The notes: a model not told the origin generated them from the letters alone. Shown: positions 53,158 to 62,780, counted from the first letter of the stretch. The stretch is DNA of 64,000 bases from Vibrio metoecus (GCF_009665255.1 NZ_CP035686.1:1798001-1862000); one strand, 5' to 3'. Program-made: numbers and translations.

Positions 53158-54333
53158 ATGAAAAAATCAATCCTAAAATCCGTGTTAGCGTCTTCTATTA
53201 CGCTTTCCATCACGTTAAGCAGTACTGTTTTTGCCTCACCTATCGTGACACCAGATGCTCCACAAATCGCCGCCAAGGGTTATGTCCTGATGGACTACCA
53301 TTCAGGGAAAGTGCTCGCCGAAAAAGAGATGAATACCAAGCTCTCTCCCGCAAGCCTGACCAAAATGATGACGAGCTACGTGATTGGACAAGAAATCAAG
53401 CGTGGCAACATCTCACTCAATGATGATGTGGTGATCAGTAAAAATGCTTGGGCGAAAAACTTCCCAGATTCATCAAAGATGTTTGTAGAAGTGGGTACCA
53501 CCGTTAAAGTTAGCGATCTCAACCGTGGCATCATCATCCAATCTGGTAATGATGCGTGTGTCGCAATGGCCGAACACGTCGCAGGCTCAGAAGATGCCTT
53601 TGTCGATTTAATGAATGCTTGGGCAAGTTCATTGGGTATGAAAAACTCTCACTTTACCAATGCTCATGGTTTGGACAATCCAAACCTGTACTCGACACCT
53701 TACGATCTCGCATTGCTAGGTCAAGCGTTGATTCGTGATGTACCGGATGAATACGCGATCTATTCTGAGCAGAAATTCACCTATAACGGCATTACCCAGT
53801 ACAACCGTAACGGTTTACTGTGGGATAAAAGCATGAATGTCGACGGGATCAAAACCGGACATACCAGTGGTGCAGGTTACAACCTCGTGAGCTCTGCGAC
53901 TGAAGGTAACATGCGTTTAGTGGCGGTAGTTATGGGAACCGACAGTGAGAATGCTCGTAAAGCAGAAAGTAAAAAACTGCTAGGCTACGGCTTCCGCTTC
54001 TTTGAAACTGTCGCACCGCACAAAGCAGGCGAAACGTTCGTCAATGAAGCGATTTGGATGGGCGATAAGAATACTGTCGCCCTAGGGGTAGATAAAGATA
54101 CTTACGTCACTCTGCCTCGTGGACAAGCAAAAGATCTCACTGCAAGTTTTGTACTTGAAAAAGAACTGAAAGCGCCACTGAAAAAAGGCGATGTCGTAGG
54201 TACACTCTACTACCAGTTAGCGGGTAACGATATTGCGCAATACCCTCTGATGGCGCTAGAAGATGTCGAAGAAGGCAGCCTATTTAGCCGTCTTTGGGAT
54301 TATCTCGTACTCCTATTTAAAGGTTGGTTCTAA
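53158..54333 (+). CDS. dacA: D-alanyl-D-alanine carboxypeptidase (PBP5)
   Basis: 391 residues. It trims the terminal D-Ala of peptidoglycan stems. A signal peptide ends near residue 27 (TVFA-SPIV). The SxxK motif is in ASLTKMM (about 66), SxN is in QSGNDACVAMAEH, and KTG is in GIKTGHTSGAGYN. A C-terminal amphipathic helix (LWDYLVLLFKGWF) anchors it to the inner membrane, as in E. coli PBP5. It ends at a strong terminator. Confidence 0.96.
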   Translation: MKKSILKSVLASSITLSITLSSTVFASPIVTPDAPQIAAKGYVLMDYHSGKVLAEKEMNTKLSPASLTKMMTSYVIGQEIKRGNISLNDDVVISKNAWAKNFPDSSKMFVEVGTTVKVSDLNRGIIIQSGNDACVAMAEHVAGSEDAFVDLMNAWASSLGMKNSHFTNAHGLDNPNLYSTPYDLALLGQALIRDVPDEYAIYSEQKFTYNGITQYNRNGLLWDKSMNVDGIKTGHTSGAGYNLVSSATEGNMRLVAVVMGTDSENARKAESKKLLGYGFRFFETVAPHKAGETFVNEAIWMGDKNTVALGVDKDTYVTLPRGQAKDLTASFVLEKELKAPLKKGDVVGTLYYQLAGNDIAQYPLMALEDVEEGSLFSRLWDYLVLLFKGWF

Positions 54334-54384
54334 TAAGCTTACCGACGCCTCTCCATCGATGTTTGAGGAAGTCACCAGAAAAAC

Positions 54385-54408
54385 AAAGCCGCCCTGTGCG
54401 GCTTTTTT
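54385..54408 (+). terminator. Rho-independent terminator of dacA
   Basis: AAAGCCGC/GCGGCTTT stem with a 5-base loop and a run of Ts. Confidence 0.92.
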
Positions 54409-54482
54409 GTTCGCTTGAGATTCCATTCGAATGGCTGTAGTATTTCGTCCCGTTTTTCCAATGCTCAAACTGGAGTTTCACT

Positions 54483-54761
54483 ATGCTGACCATCAACTCT
54501 GATGCGAAATTAAAAGATTTGCTCGAATTCCCATGTTCCTTTACTTACAAAGTAATGGGATATGCTAAGCCAGAGCTGCCAGAACGGGTGCTGGAAGTTA
54601 TTCAACGTCACGCTCCTGGCGATTACAGCCCGCGCGTTAAGCCAAGCGCAAAAGGTAACTATCACGCGGTTTCAGTCACCATTCACGCCACTTCAATTGA
54701 ACAGGTTGAAATTCTCTATAAAGAGTTGGGCGACATCGACATTGTGCGTATGGTGCTATAA
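54483..54761 (+). CDS. ybeD: YbeD, DUF493 family
   Basis: 92-residue small protein with a ferredoxin-like (ACT-like) fold. It is recognised by EFPCSFTYKVMGYAKPELPERVLEVI, conserved next to dacA and lipB in many gammaproteobacteria. Its function is uncertain; the constant placement next to lipB suggests a link to lipoate biology. It has its own terminator at 54797-54818. Confidence 0.9.
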   Translation: MLTINSDAKLKDLLEFPCSFTYKVMGYAKPELPERVLEVIQRHAPGDYSPRVKPSAKGNYHAVSVTIHATSIEQVEILYKELGDIDIVRMVL

Positions 54762-54796
54762 ACCACGTTATTATTTTATTTATTCAAATATTTTTG

Positions 54797-54818
54797 AAAA
54801 GCAGCTTTAGCTGCTTTT
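54797..54818 (+). terminator. Rho-independent terminator of ybeD
   Basis: AAAAGCAGC/GCTGCTTTT stem with a TTTA loop and a long T-rich tail. Confidence 0.88.
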
Positions 54819-54948
54819 TCTTTATTTTTCAAAAAATTAATAAAACCATCTTGTTAGCAGGGTCAAAAAGTTCCCCTTGATGTGTAGTTCATTGGTGGTA
54901 AGCAGTTTATAATCCAAAAACTTTATATATCTCTGGTGGATGACAATA

Positions 54949-55602
54949 ATGGAAAACCAGCTGTTGGTGAGATGCCTCGGCAGACAGGATTACACTCCGG
55001 TTTGGCAGGCTATGCATCAATTCACGGATCAACGTGACTCAACAACACGTGATGAAGTGTGGCTTGTCGAACACAACCCCGTGTTTACTCAAGGACAAGC
55101 TGGCAAGGCTGAGCACCTTATCAACACCGGTGATATTCCTGTTGTGCAAAGTGACCGTGGTGGGCAAGTGACTTACCATGGACCAGGCCAATTAGTCGCT
55201 TACTTTCTCATCGATCTTCGCCGTAAGCGACTCGGCGTGAGAGAACTTGTCACTCATATTGAAAACTTGGTCATTCACACCCTACAACACTATCACATTG
55301 ACTCTGCGGCACGTCCTGACGCACCTGGAGTCTACGTACAAAATAAAAAGATTTGTTCTTTGGGCTTACGCATCCGTAAAGGGTGCTCTTTTCACGGACT
55401 CGCACTCAATATCCAGATGGATCTCAGCCCGTTCTTACGCATCAATCCTTGTGGTTATGCAGGAATGGAGATGGTGCAAGTGAGCGACTTCTCTGGCCCG
55501 ATCGAAAAAGAGCAGGTTGAAAAAATATTAATCCAAAAACTCGTTACCCTACTGGACTACGAGCACGTCGAATTCAGCACAGAAGCATACAATCATGAGT
55601 AA
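54949..55602 (+). CDS. lipB: Octanoyltransferase LipB
   Basis: Transfers octanoate from acyl carrier protein to lipoyl domains. The 217-residue protein has DRGGQVTYHGPGQLVAYFLID, the catalytic lysine in the KICSLGLRIRKGCSFHG segment, and the cysteine in INPCGYAGMEMVQ. Start chosen at 54949: the GGTGG site sits nine bases before it, whereas an ATG three codons earlier abuts that site. lipA begins eight bases before the lipB stop. Confidence 0.95.
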   Translation: MENQLLVRCLGRQDYTPVWQAMHQFTDQRDSTTRDEVWLVEHNPVFTQGQAGKAEHLINTGDIPVVQSDRGGQVTYHGPGQLVAYFLIDLRRKRLGVRELVTHIENLVIHTLQHYHIDSAARPDAPGVYVQNKKICSLGLRIRKGCSFHGLALNIQMDLSPFLRINPCGYAGMEMVQVSDFSGPIEKEQVEKILIQKLVTLLDYEHVEFSTEAYNHE

Positions 55603-56560
55603 ACCAATTCAGATGGAACGCGGTGTAAAGTACCGTGATGCCGATAAAATGGCTTTGATTCCGGTAAAAAATATGCCGGCCGAACAAAAAGAAATTCTGC
55701 GCAAACCGGAATGGATGAAAATCAAACTGCCCGCCGACAGCCAACGCATCCAAGATATCAAGGCTGCGATGCGTAAGAATAAGCTCCACTCGGTTTGTGA
55801 AGAGGCCTCCTGCCCTAACTTGGCTGAGTGTTTTAACCACGGCACGGCAACCTTTATGATCTTAGGTGCCATCTGTACTCGTCGTTGCCCGTTCTGTGAT
55901 GTGGCCCATGGACGCCCCAATGCGCCAGAAACGGAAGAGCCAAAGAAACTCGCGCAAACCATTCACGACATGAAACTCAAATACGTGGTAATTACCTCAG
56001 TTGACCGTGATGACTTGCGGGACGGTGGCGCACAACATTTCGCCGATTGTAACCGTGAAATCCGCGCTTTAAACCCGAGCATCAAAATCGAAACTCTGGT
56101 ACCGGATTTCCGCGGTCGCATGGAAGTGGCACTGGAAGCTCTGAAAGACAATCCACCGGATGTTTTCAACCACAACTTGGAAACCGCACCACGCCTATAC
56201 CGAAAAGTACGTCCTGGTGCTAACTACAAATGGTCTTTAGAACTGCTGCGTCAATTCAAAGAGCAGCATCCAGAGGTGCCAACTAAGTCTGGCTTGATGA
56301 TGGGCTTAGGCGAAACTAAAGAAGAAATCGTCGAAGTGCTGAAAGATCTGCGCGCACATGGTGTAACTATGCTAACTCTTGGGCAATATTTAGCACCAAG
56401 CCGTCACCACCTGCCTGTTGAGCGTTACGTGCCACCAGCCGAGTTTGATGAGCTCAAAGAAATAGCCCTTGAGCTTGGTTTTACTCACGCAGCCTGTGGT
56501 CCTTTTGTGCGTTCTTCTTATCACGCAGACTTACAAGCTAAAGGCTTAGAGGTCAAATAA
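55595..56560 (+). CDS. lipA: Lipoyl synthase LipA
   Basis: Radical-SAM enzyme that inserts two sulfurs into the octanoyl group. 321 residues. The auxiliary cluster cysteines are in CEEASCPNLAEC and the radical-SAM cysteines in CTRRCPFCDVAHG. The overlap with lipB implies coupled translation of the two lipoate steps. It is followed by a 12-base-pair inverted repeat. Confidence 0.97.
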   Translation: MSKPIQMERGVKYRDADKMALIPVKNMPAEQKEILRKPEWMKIKLPADSQRIQDIKAAMRKNKLHSVCEEASCPNLAECFNHGTATFMILGAICTRRCPFCDVAHGRPNAPETEEPKKLAQTIHDMKLKYVVITSVDRDDLRDGGAQHFADCNREIRALNPSIKIETLVPDFRGRMEVALEALKDNPPDVFNHNLETAPRLYRKVRPGANYKWSLELLRQFKEQHPEVPTKSGLMMGLGETKEEIVEVLKDLRAHGVTMLTLGQYLAPSRHHLPVERYVPPAEFDELKEIALELGFTHAACGPFVRSSYHADLQAKGLEVK

Positions 56561-56574
56561 CCCCATGTACTCTC

Positions 56575-56604
56575 TATCAAGCCAGCCAATGCGCTGGCTT
56601 GATA
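56575..56604 (+). terminator. Probable lipA terminator
   Basis: TATCAAGCCAGC/GCTGGCTTGATA, a perfect 12-base-pair stem with a 6-base loop, 14 bases after the lipA stop. The tail CTTTAGC is only weakly T-rich. Confidence 0.6.
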
Positions 56605-56765
56605 CTTTAGCTAAGATGAGATCTTACATCATAATCTCACCATATCAGTTCTTTAACCTTGAATCCTGTGCTTGGGTTCTATAGGCTTAGGCTAAGTTTC
56701 GATGAATTTTCGCTCATAAACTCGAACTCGCTGTTGAGTGAAAACTGACTACAAGGAAAACAATA

Positions 56766-57092
56766 ATGACTCGTATCGGCTTATTCGCTCTTACCGCAGC
56801 AGCCCTATTGGCTGGTTGTTCATCCAACACCCAGCAAGATAACTACCGCGAAGCGTCTTTTGAACTCTGTAATACTGAAGTAAACATTTACTCAGTCAGT
56901 GATGATGGTCAAGTGCGTATTGTGTGTGCCGATGGCGCGAAGTTTGCGCTGAAAACCGAGAAAACCCTCGATATCATGCGCGATATCAACGTGGATTACT
57001 GTGATGGGGAAGGTCTGGGTAAATTTACCGAAAGCAACAAATACTACATGTTCAAGTGCAAATCCGGCACGATGATCAGCGTGAGTAAGTAA
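56766..57092 (+). CDS. Small lipoprotein of unknown function
   Basis: 108 residues. The lipobox LLAGCSSNTQ puts the lipidated cysteine at about residue 18. The mature part has four more cysteines (ELCNTE, RIVCADG, VDYCDGE, FKCKSG), which could form two disulfides in the periplasm. Residue 2 after the cysteine is serine, which favours outer-membrane sorting. An AAGGAAAACA site precedes the ATG. I do not recognise a named family. Confidence 0.85.
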   Translation: MTRIGLFALTAAALLAGCSSNTQQDNYREASFELCNTEVNIYSVSDDGQVRIVCADGAKFALKTEKTLDIMRDINVDYCDGEGLGKFTESNKYYMFKCKSGTMISVSK

Positions 57093-57116
57093 GCGTTCAC
57101 TGAACTCGACTCCAAT

Positions 57117-57147
57117 AAAAAAGCCTGCGAATATTGCAGGCTTTTTT
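57117..57147. terminator. Bidirectional terminator between the lipoprotein gene and glyA
   Basis: AAAAAAGCCTGC/GCAGGCTTTTTT, 12 base pairs with a 7-base loop and T runs on both strands, between convergent genes. Confidence 0.93.
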
Positions 57148-57216
57148 ATCACTACAGTTCTTCTAACTAAAGTTGAACCCGTGGGTTGCAACTTCACGTT
57201 GTTCAGGTCTGAGCGA

Positions 57217-58467
57217 TTAAGCGTACACTGGTAGACGTTGACAGATCGCCAATACTTTTTGCTTAGTCGCTTCAATCACGCTTTGGTCGTTGATGTTGTC
57301 TAGAACATCACACATCCAGTTAGCGAGATCTTTAGCATCTTGCTCAGTGAAACCACGACGAGTGATCGCAGGCGTACCCACACGAATACCCGAAGTGACA
57401 AATGGGCTACGTGGATCGTTAGGCACTGAGTTCTTGTTCACTGTGATGTTTGCTGCACCGAGTGCTGCATCCGCATCTTTACCTGTGATGTCTTTATCAA
57501 TCAGATCCACCAAGAATAGGTGGTTTTCAGTGCTGTTAGACACGATCTTGTAACCACGTTCTTGGAACTGTGCCACCATGGCTTTCGCATTTTGCACAAC
57601 ACGTGCTTGATAAGCTTTGAACTCAGGCTCCATCGCTTCTTTGAAAGCAACTGCTTTAGCCGCAATCACATGCATCAAAGGACCACCTTGACCACCAGGG
57701 AACACCGCTGAGTTCAGCTTTTTGTACATCTCTTCGCCAGAGTTTGACAGGATCAAACCACCACGTGGGCCAGCCAGAGTTTTGTGCGTAGTCGTAGTCA
57801 CAACGTGTGCGAAAGGCACTGGGCTTGGATAAACACCAGCCGCAATCAAACCAGCAACGTGCGCCATATCGACAAATAGGTAAGCACCTACTTTGTCGGC
57901 GATTTCACGCATACGTTTCCAATCAACAATTTGTGAATAGGCAGAGAAACCACCGATGATCATCTTTGGCTTGTGCTCAAAGGCCAACGCTTCCATTTCG
58001 TCGTAGTTGATTTGGCCCGCTTCATCAATGCCGTAAGGGATCACTTTATAGTGTTTACCAGAGAAGTTTACTGGTGAACCGTGAGTCAAGTGACCACCGT
58101 GTGCAAGACTCATACCCAGAACGGTATCACCAGGATTAAGCAGTGCCATGTACACTGCGCTGTTGGCTTGAGAGCCTGAGTGAGGCTGAACGTTCGCGTA
58201 TTCACAGCCAAACAGTTGGCAAGCACGGTCAATGGCCAGAGCTTCAGCTTTGTCCACGAACTCACAACCACCGTAGTAACGCTTACCAGGGTAACCTTCT
58301 GCGTACTTGTTGGTTAGTTGAGAACCTTGTGCTTGCATTACACGCGGGCTGGTGTAGTTTTCTGAAGCAATAAGTTCAATATGTTCTTCTTGACGAAGCG
58401 TCTCTTCCTGAATGGCAGCGTATAGCTCCGGATCGTAATCGGCGATGTTCATATCACGCTTAAGCAT
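57217..58467 (-). CDS. glyA: Serine hydroxymethyltransferase
   Basis: PLP enzyme that converts serine and tetrahydrofolate to glycine and methylene-THF, the main one-carbon source. It has 416 residues starting MLKRDMNIADYDPEL. The PLP lysine is in VTTTTHKTLAGPRGG, and substrate contacts are in ELIASENYTS and YAEGYPGKRYYGG. The start at 58467 has AGGAG upstream; an earlier in-frame ATG at 58524 lies beyond the family's start. A PurR box lies about 60 bases upstream. Confidence 0.97.
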   Translation of the reverse strand: MLKRDMNIADYDPELYAAIQEETLRQEEHIELIASENYTSPRVMQAQGSQLTNKYAEGYPGKRYYGGCEFVDKAEALAIDRACQLFGCEYANVQPHSGSQANSAVYMALLNPGDTVLGMSLAHGGHLTHGSPVNFSGKHYKVIPYGIDEAGQINYDEMEALAFEHKPKMIIGGFSAYSQIVDWKRMREIADKVGAYLFVDMAHVAGLIAAGVYPSPVPFAHVVTTTTHKTLAGPRGGLILSNSGEEMYKKLNSAVFPGGQGGPLMHVIAAKAVAFKEAMEPEFKAYQARVVQNAKAMVAQFQERGYKIVSNSTENHLFLVDLIDKDITGKDADAALGAANITVNKNSVPNDPRSPFVTSGIRVGTPAITRRGFTEQDAKDLANWMCDVLDNINDQSVIEATKQKVLAICQRLPVYA

Positions 58468-58807
58468 CTGTATCTCCTGACTCAGATTGACTGAAATTGC
58501 AAAAAAACCACAAAATGACTCCACGCAAACGTTTTCGTCATCACTTTATGGCGCGCATTCTACATAATTTGATCTTTATCATAAAGCCCAAATTCACGAA
58601 TTTATCATGCAGTTTTTTCATAACCATGAAGACAGCTTTCATCTTGACGATAGAAATGGCATCTAAACAACAAAACTGTCAATTTTTTGCTTTACACCCT
58701 GTAAAGCGGATGTGACATAGGTTTACCTTAATTTTTCATCCCTAGCTACCGTAAATCGCTTCTTTTAATTAACATCCGCGCAATTCTCTCCCTTGATAAC
58801 CAAATTT
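58468..58807. promoter_or_regulatory. Divergent glyA / yitT-family promoter region
   Basis: 340 bases. On the minus strand a plausible glyA promoter is TTTATG, 17 bases, then TAGAAT at about 58559-58587, followed downstream by the PurR box at 58523-58538. MetR-type control, known for E. coli glyA, is not evident to me. The YitT side has no clear promoter that I can defend. Confidence 0.5.
58523..58538. promoter_or_regulatory. PurR operator upstream of glyA
   Basis: ACGCAAACGTTTTCGT differs from the ideal PurR palindrome (ACGCAAACGTTTGCGT) by one base. It sits in the early transcribed region of glyA, where bound PurR would block transcription when purines are plentiful, as in E. coli. Confidence 0.88.
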
Positions 58808-59404
58808 ATGGAAAAACATTCACACAAAGAAGATTGGATCGCGATACTAACAGGGACATTTTTGGTCGCTCAGGGCGTCTATTTTTTGCAAGCGGGTAAT
58901 TTACTCACTGGCGGAACTACAGGACTCGCGTTATTGATGAGCCAATTTGTACCACTCACTTTTGGCGTACTCTACTTCTTATCCAATTGCCCTTTTTATC
59001 TACTGGCATGGAAACGCTTTGGTACCCGCTTTGCCTTCAACAGTGCGATCTCAGGAGCGTTAGTCTCCTTATTTGCAGATCATCTCGCGATGTTTATTAC
59101 ACTTGAAAAAGTCAACGTTGTGTATTGTGCGATAGCCGGTGGGCTATTGATGGGACTGGGAATGCTAATTTTGTTCCGACACCGTTCAAGTCTTGGGGGC
59201 TTTAATGTGTTATGCCTATTTATTCAAGATCGATTTGGCATTTCCGTAGGTAAAAGTCAGATGGTGATCGATGGTCTAATCTTGCTCACGTCATTCTTCT
59301 TCGTATCACCATTGACGATCGGTTTGTCGATTCTTGGAGCCTTCTTGCTCAATATCGTGCTTGCCATGAACCATAAGCCAAGCCGTTATCGCGTGATTTA
59401 CTAA
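58808..59404 (+). CDS. YitT/DUF161-family membrane protein
   Basis: 198 residues with five or six hydrophobic helices and little outside the membrane. LLTGGTTGLALLMS and SSLGGFNVLCLF are the glycine-rich repeat motifs of the YitT family. I use the ATG at 58808; a TTG five codons earlier is also possible, and neither has a clear ribosome site. Unlike the Bacillus members it lacks the C-terminal DUF2179 domain. The substrate is unknown. Confidence 0.8.
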   Translation: MEKHSHKEDWIAILTGTFLVAQGVYFLQAGNLLTGGTTGLALLMSQFVPLTFGVLYFLSNCPFYLLAWKRFGTRFAFNSAISGALVSLFADHLAMFITLEKVNVVYCAIAGGLLMGLGMLILFRHRSSLGGFNVLCLFIQDRFGISVGKSQMVIDGLILLTSFFFVSPLTIGLSILGAFLLNIVLAMNHKPSRYRVIY

Positions 59405-59417
59405 CTCTCTATCACAA

Positions 59418-59446
59418 CGAAGAAATACCGTTTAGGTATTTCTTCG
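59418..59446. terminator. Hairpin between the yitT-family gene and vpsQ
   Basis: CGAAGAAATACC/GGTATTTCTTCG, 12 base pairs with a 5-base loop. It contains the vpsQ stop codon, so it is the likely end of the vps-II transcript and of the facing gene. The T tails are weak. Confidence 0.65.
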
Positions 59447-59863
59447 CTTTCTCTGCAGCCACCCTGCAAATAAGGTATTTACAGCACAGGCCACAGAAAC
59501 ACCAATTAAGCTTGCTAAAATATCTTGTACCGAAAAAGTACGTAATGGTGAGAATGCTTGCAGCCCCTCATCAACCAAACAGCATAATGTCACTAATCCG
59601 CCCGCCATCAATACCATATTGTAGCCACTCTCCGTAACAGACAATACTCGGTATAACGCTAAAGTGAGCAAGAATGCTAACAAACTGTGCAAATGAGTAT
59701 CACCACCGACAGCTATCTCTAATTGATAGACGTAGTCAGCGTGAAATCCGGAAGATTTAAGCCACGAAGCTAAAACCGTAGACAATGCGAGTAATCCAAA
59801 CAATATCGCAGATGCTCGGCGCTGCTGGTAAATTTGTCGACCTATTTTAAAACGGATGTGCAA
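59432..59863 (-). CDS. vpsQ: VpsQ, VanZ-like membrane protein of the vps-II cluster
   Basis: 143 residues with about four membrane helices. The VanZ-like signature DEGLQAFSPLRTFSVQDILAS is near residue 98. Proteins of this kind often end exopolysaccharide operons, but their role is not established. It overlaps vpsP by 22 bases and is the last gene of the run. Confidence 0.83.
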   Translation of the reverse strand: MHIRFKIGRQIYQQRRASAILFGLLALSTVLASWLKSSGFHADYVYQLEIAVGGDTHLHSLLAFLLTLALYRVLSVTESGYNMVLMAGGLVTLCCLVDEGLQAFSPLRTFSVQDILASLIGVSVACAVNTLFAGWLQRKRRNT

Positions 59864-60546
59864 ATGGAGATCTCTAATTTCGGTTCACGACGTGAAGCTA
59901 ACGTACAAGCCAACTTAAACTGATGTGTGGATTTTAGGTAATCCGCCAAAAGGTGTCGACTGTTTTTCCCATTCAAGCCGCGAGCGAGGTGCTCAATCAC
60001 CAACCATTTTTGTTCACGGCTCCAATACTTCCATTTAGCCAATCCCACTTGTGATATCGCAATATTGACCGCTGGAGTGTAAGGGCCATATTGCGCTGCC
60101 TTAGCAAGATATTCACTCAACGCCTGATGCGGTACTTGCTCTTGAGCTTCCTTGTCGTGCTGCTGTGCCTCAATTTTCAGTAGCTCCGCCCAACTATCCG
60201 GCCATGTTGGGCGTAACTCAACACTGGTAAGATAGGCCCTTTTTGCCCGTTCAAGCATTTCCCCCACTTCGTTCTCACTGGAGAGATAAGCTTGCCACTG
60301 CCAGATTCTACCTTGTAAAAAATAGTATTGAGGATGACTGGGATTATGTTCGATTGCACGTTGGATGGCCTTGTGCGCATCATCAACAGAGGCAAGAGTC
60401 GTGGGAGATCGCTCCCAAGCCAACAACTCTTTTTCGGCAGCGAGAGCGTACAGCGAAGCAATACCTTGCTGAATGGCAAAGTAAATTACCCATAACGCAG
60501 ATATCGCTATCGCTACACGCCATCCAATATGCACTAGCCTATTCAC
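59842..60546 (-). CDS. vpsP: VpsP, membrane-anchored TPR-like protein
   Basis: 234 residues: one N-terminal membrane helix (about 10-30) followed by TPR-like helices (AIQRAIEHNPSHPQYYFLQGR; AKRAYLTSVELRPTWPDSWAEL). It probably acts in the periplasm as an assembly or export accessory. It overlaps vpsO by four bases and vpsQ by 22, so translation is coupled. The precise function is unknown. Confidence 0.83.
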   Translation of the reverse strand: MNRLVHIGWRVAIAISALWVIYFAIQQGIASLYALAAEKELLAWERSPTTLASVDDAHKAIQRAIEHNPSHPQYYFLQGRIWQWQAYLSSENEVGEMLERAKRAYLTSVELRPTWPDSWAELLKIEAQQHDKEAQEQVPHQALSEYLAKAAQYGPYTPAVNIAISQVGLAKWKYWSREQKWLVIEHLARGLNGKNSRHLLADYLKSTHQFKLACTLASRREPKLEISICTSVLK

Positions 60547-62768
60547 TGAGTAGCGCTCGATTTATGGTCTTCACCATAATAAGCCTGGTAGTGATAATAA
60601 CCGCTATAGCGTGATGCTTTTTTGCCATTCAAACGGTTAAGAACAACACCATCAATTCGGCTACCTTGCTGAGTTAACTTACCCACCACTTCACGTACAA
60701 CTTGGGTACGAGTATGGTTAGCATCAATCACTAAAATCACCGAATCAACATGTTGTGCCAACATAAAACTGTCACTAACCGCTAAGCATGGCGGAGTATC
60801 AATCACTATTCGTTGGTATTGGCCACGTAAGTTCGCAAGGAGGTCACTAAATTTCGTGGATGACAACAGCTCTAACGGATTAGATGAATACACACCCGCG
60901 GTAAGTACATCAAGCCCTGACTGTTCATCATGATATACACAGTCTTCAAAGCTCTGTGTACCCGTCAGCAAATTCGTCACCCCCGGTTGCGATCCTGAAA
61001 TCGCAAAGCGATGCGCAATTGCCGGTTTACGCAAGTCACAATCAATCAGAAGCGTCTTTTCCATTTGGGCTAACGATAGCGCCAGATTGATACTCGACGT
61101 CGTTTTCCCCTCTCCCGGCAAGCATGATGTCAACATCACGATATGCTGTTCTTGGTTAACATGAGCAAGTAAGTAGCTGGTACGAATGGTACGTACTGCC
61201 TCTGTTAATTCACGCAGTTCGGAATCAAAGTAAGCTTTCGCATCCAATTTACCATTACGTTTGCGCACCGCTGGTACCACACCCAGTAAACTGAGTGCCA
61301 ATTGCTTTTCAACCTGCTTAATATCCGCAAAGGTATCTGACATCGCATCCGCGATAAACGCAACCACACAAGCAAAACCAAACGACACCACAAACGCCAA
61401 CATGACAATTAATTTCTTGTTGGGCTTACTCGGAACTAAAGGTGCGCTAGCTTGGTCAGTGAAACGGGCAATCGTGGTATTAAAGTCCCCTGAAGCGCTA
61501 GTTTCTTTTTGACGAGCCAAGAATAAATCAAATAACTCACGGTTAGTTTGTACTTCACGCTTAAGCTCTGAGTACTTGGCATTTTTCACGGTCAGCGTCT
61601 GAAACTCAGATTTACGCTGAGTAAATTCCGTTTGTAGTGAACGCTCAGATTGCTTAGCCGCTTGCAGTTCGTTATTGATACCATTCAATAACTGTTTCAG
61701 CTCTGAACGTAAATTCTTTCGAACCGCGTCTAACTGAGCAGTAGCCGATTTTAACTTAGGATGCTTAGGACCATAACGCTTGGAAAACTCTGAGACTTTA
61801 CGCTCAGCATCCACTTCAGCCACTTTCAAATCACGAATGGTTGGGTGGTTAGAAATTTCAGGGATCGACGACAAAGCCGTCAAGTCACTGTCATTTTTAC
61901 TGTAGCTGTTCGCCACTTGATACAGCGTTTCCGCTGCCACGCGGCGATCGCGAGCTTTGTTCATCTGAGAGGTGAGTTCTTCCAACTCTTGGCTTGCGAG
62001 TCCTTCCACCCCCTGTACATCAACCAAGCCTTCTGACTGTAAAAACGCTTGCAACTTAGCTTCAGACTCTCGTAATTGAGTACGCAGTTCTTCCATGCGG
62101 GTATTAAGCCAAGTATTCGCTTTTAGCTCTACCTCTAACTTAGCTTCCAAATGGCTGTCCATATACACCCGCGCAATCTCATTAGCGATTTTCGCCGCCA
62201 ATTTAGGATCACCAGCGGTGTAGTAGATATTCACCAACTGGGTCTTGCGGATGGGGCTAATTTCTAGACCACGTTTGAACTTATACAAAATCAGTCGATT
62301 TTCACGATACGCTTCCAACTCCGGATCGACCACCACATCTTGTTGCTTAAATCCTTGAAGAAACGGCATCCACTCTAATAAGCGTTCTTTTAAGCTCGGT
62401 GATTGTTCGCTCTCAGGGTTAAGATCAAATTCAGGATCGGAGGCCAAATCAAGCCTGTCGATCACTTCTTGAGCAATCGTGTCAGATTTTAGGATTTCAA
62501 TTTGGGTCAGGTAATACTCCTGACTTTTGGTATCAAGCCCATACACTTCTTCAATTGACACCGCTTTCGCTTGTGTCGATTCAATCAGAATTGTCGCTCG
62601 AGCTGTGTACTCTGACCGCATGGAAAGGACAAAAAGTAGCGTAATTGCTGTAACCATGATTGAAAACAACAAAATTCGCCATTTGTAATTAAGCAGTACA
62701 TTAAAATACTGACGAATATCGATCACTTCTTCTTGAGTGAATTGTTTACCTGTCATCTCGTGTACCAT
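60543..62768 (-). CDS. vpsO: VpsO, Wzc-type polysaccharide co-polymerase and tyrosine autokinase
   Basis: 741 residues. The Wzz domain with TM1 (about 31-50) is followed by a long periplasmic coiled coil (about 200-430) and TM2 (about 440-465). The cytoplasmic BY-kinase domain has Walker A in CLPGEGKTTSS (about residue 550), LLIDCDLRKP (Walker A') and IVIDTPP. A C-terminal tyrosine cluster (YSGYYHYQAYY) is the autophosphorylation site. It controls polymer length and export of VPS with VpsN. The stop is 12 bases from the conserved vpsP overlap region; vpsN lies 12 bases upstream. Confidence 0.94.
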   Translation of the reverse strand: MVHEMTGKQFTQEEVIDIRQYFNVLLNYKWRILLFSIMVTAITLLFVLSMRSEYTARATILIESTQAKAVSIEEVYGLDTKSQEYYLTQIEILKSDTIAQEVIDRLDLASDPEFDLNPESEQSPSLKERLLEWMPFLQGFKQQDVVVDPELEAYRENRLILYKFKRGLEISPIRKTQLVNIYYTAGDPKLAAKIANEIARVYMDSHLEAKLEVELKANTWLNTRMEELRTQLRESEAKLQAFLQSEGLVDVQGVEGLASQELEELTSQMNKARDRRVAAETLYQVANSYSKNDSDLTALSSIPEISNHPTIRDLKVAEVDAERKVSEFSKRYGPKHPKLKSATAQLDAVRKNLRSELKQLLNGINNELQAAKQSERSLQTEFTQRKSEFQTLTVKNAKYSELKREVQTNRELFDLFLARQKETSASGDFNTTIARFTDQASAPLVPSKPNKKLIVMLAFVVSFGFACVVAFIADAMSDTFADIKQVEKQLALSLLGVVPAVRKRNGKLDAKAYFDSELRELTEAVRTIRTSYLLAHVNQEQHIVMLTSCLPGEGKTTSSINLALSLAQMEKTLLIDCDLRKPAIAHRFAISGSQPGVTNLLTGTQSFEDCVYHDEQSGLDVLTAGVYSSNPLELLSSTKFSDLLANLRGQYQRIVIDTPPCLAVSDSFMLAQHVDSVILVIDANHTRTQVVREVVGKLTQQGSRIDGVVLNRLNGKKASRYSGYYHYQAYYGEDHKSSATQ

Positions 62769-62780
62769 TACACCCTAAAA

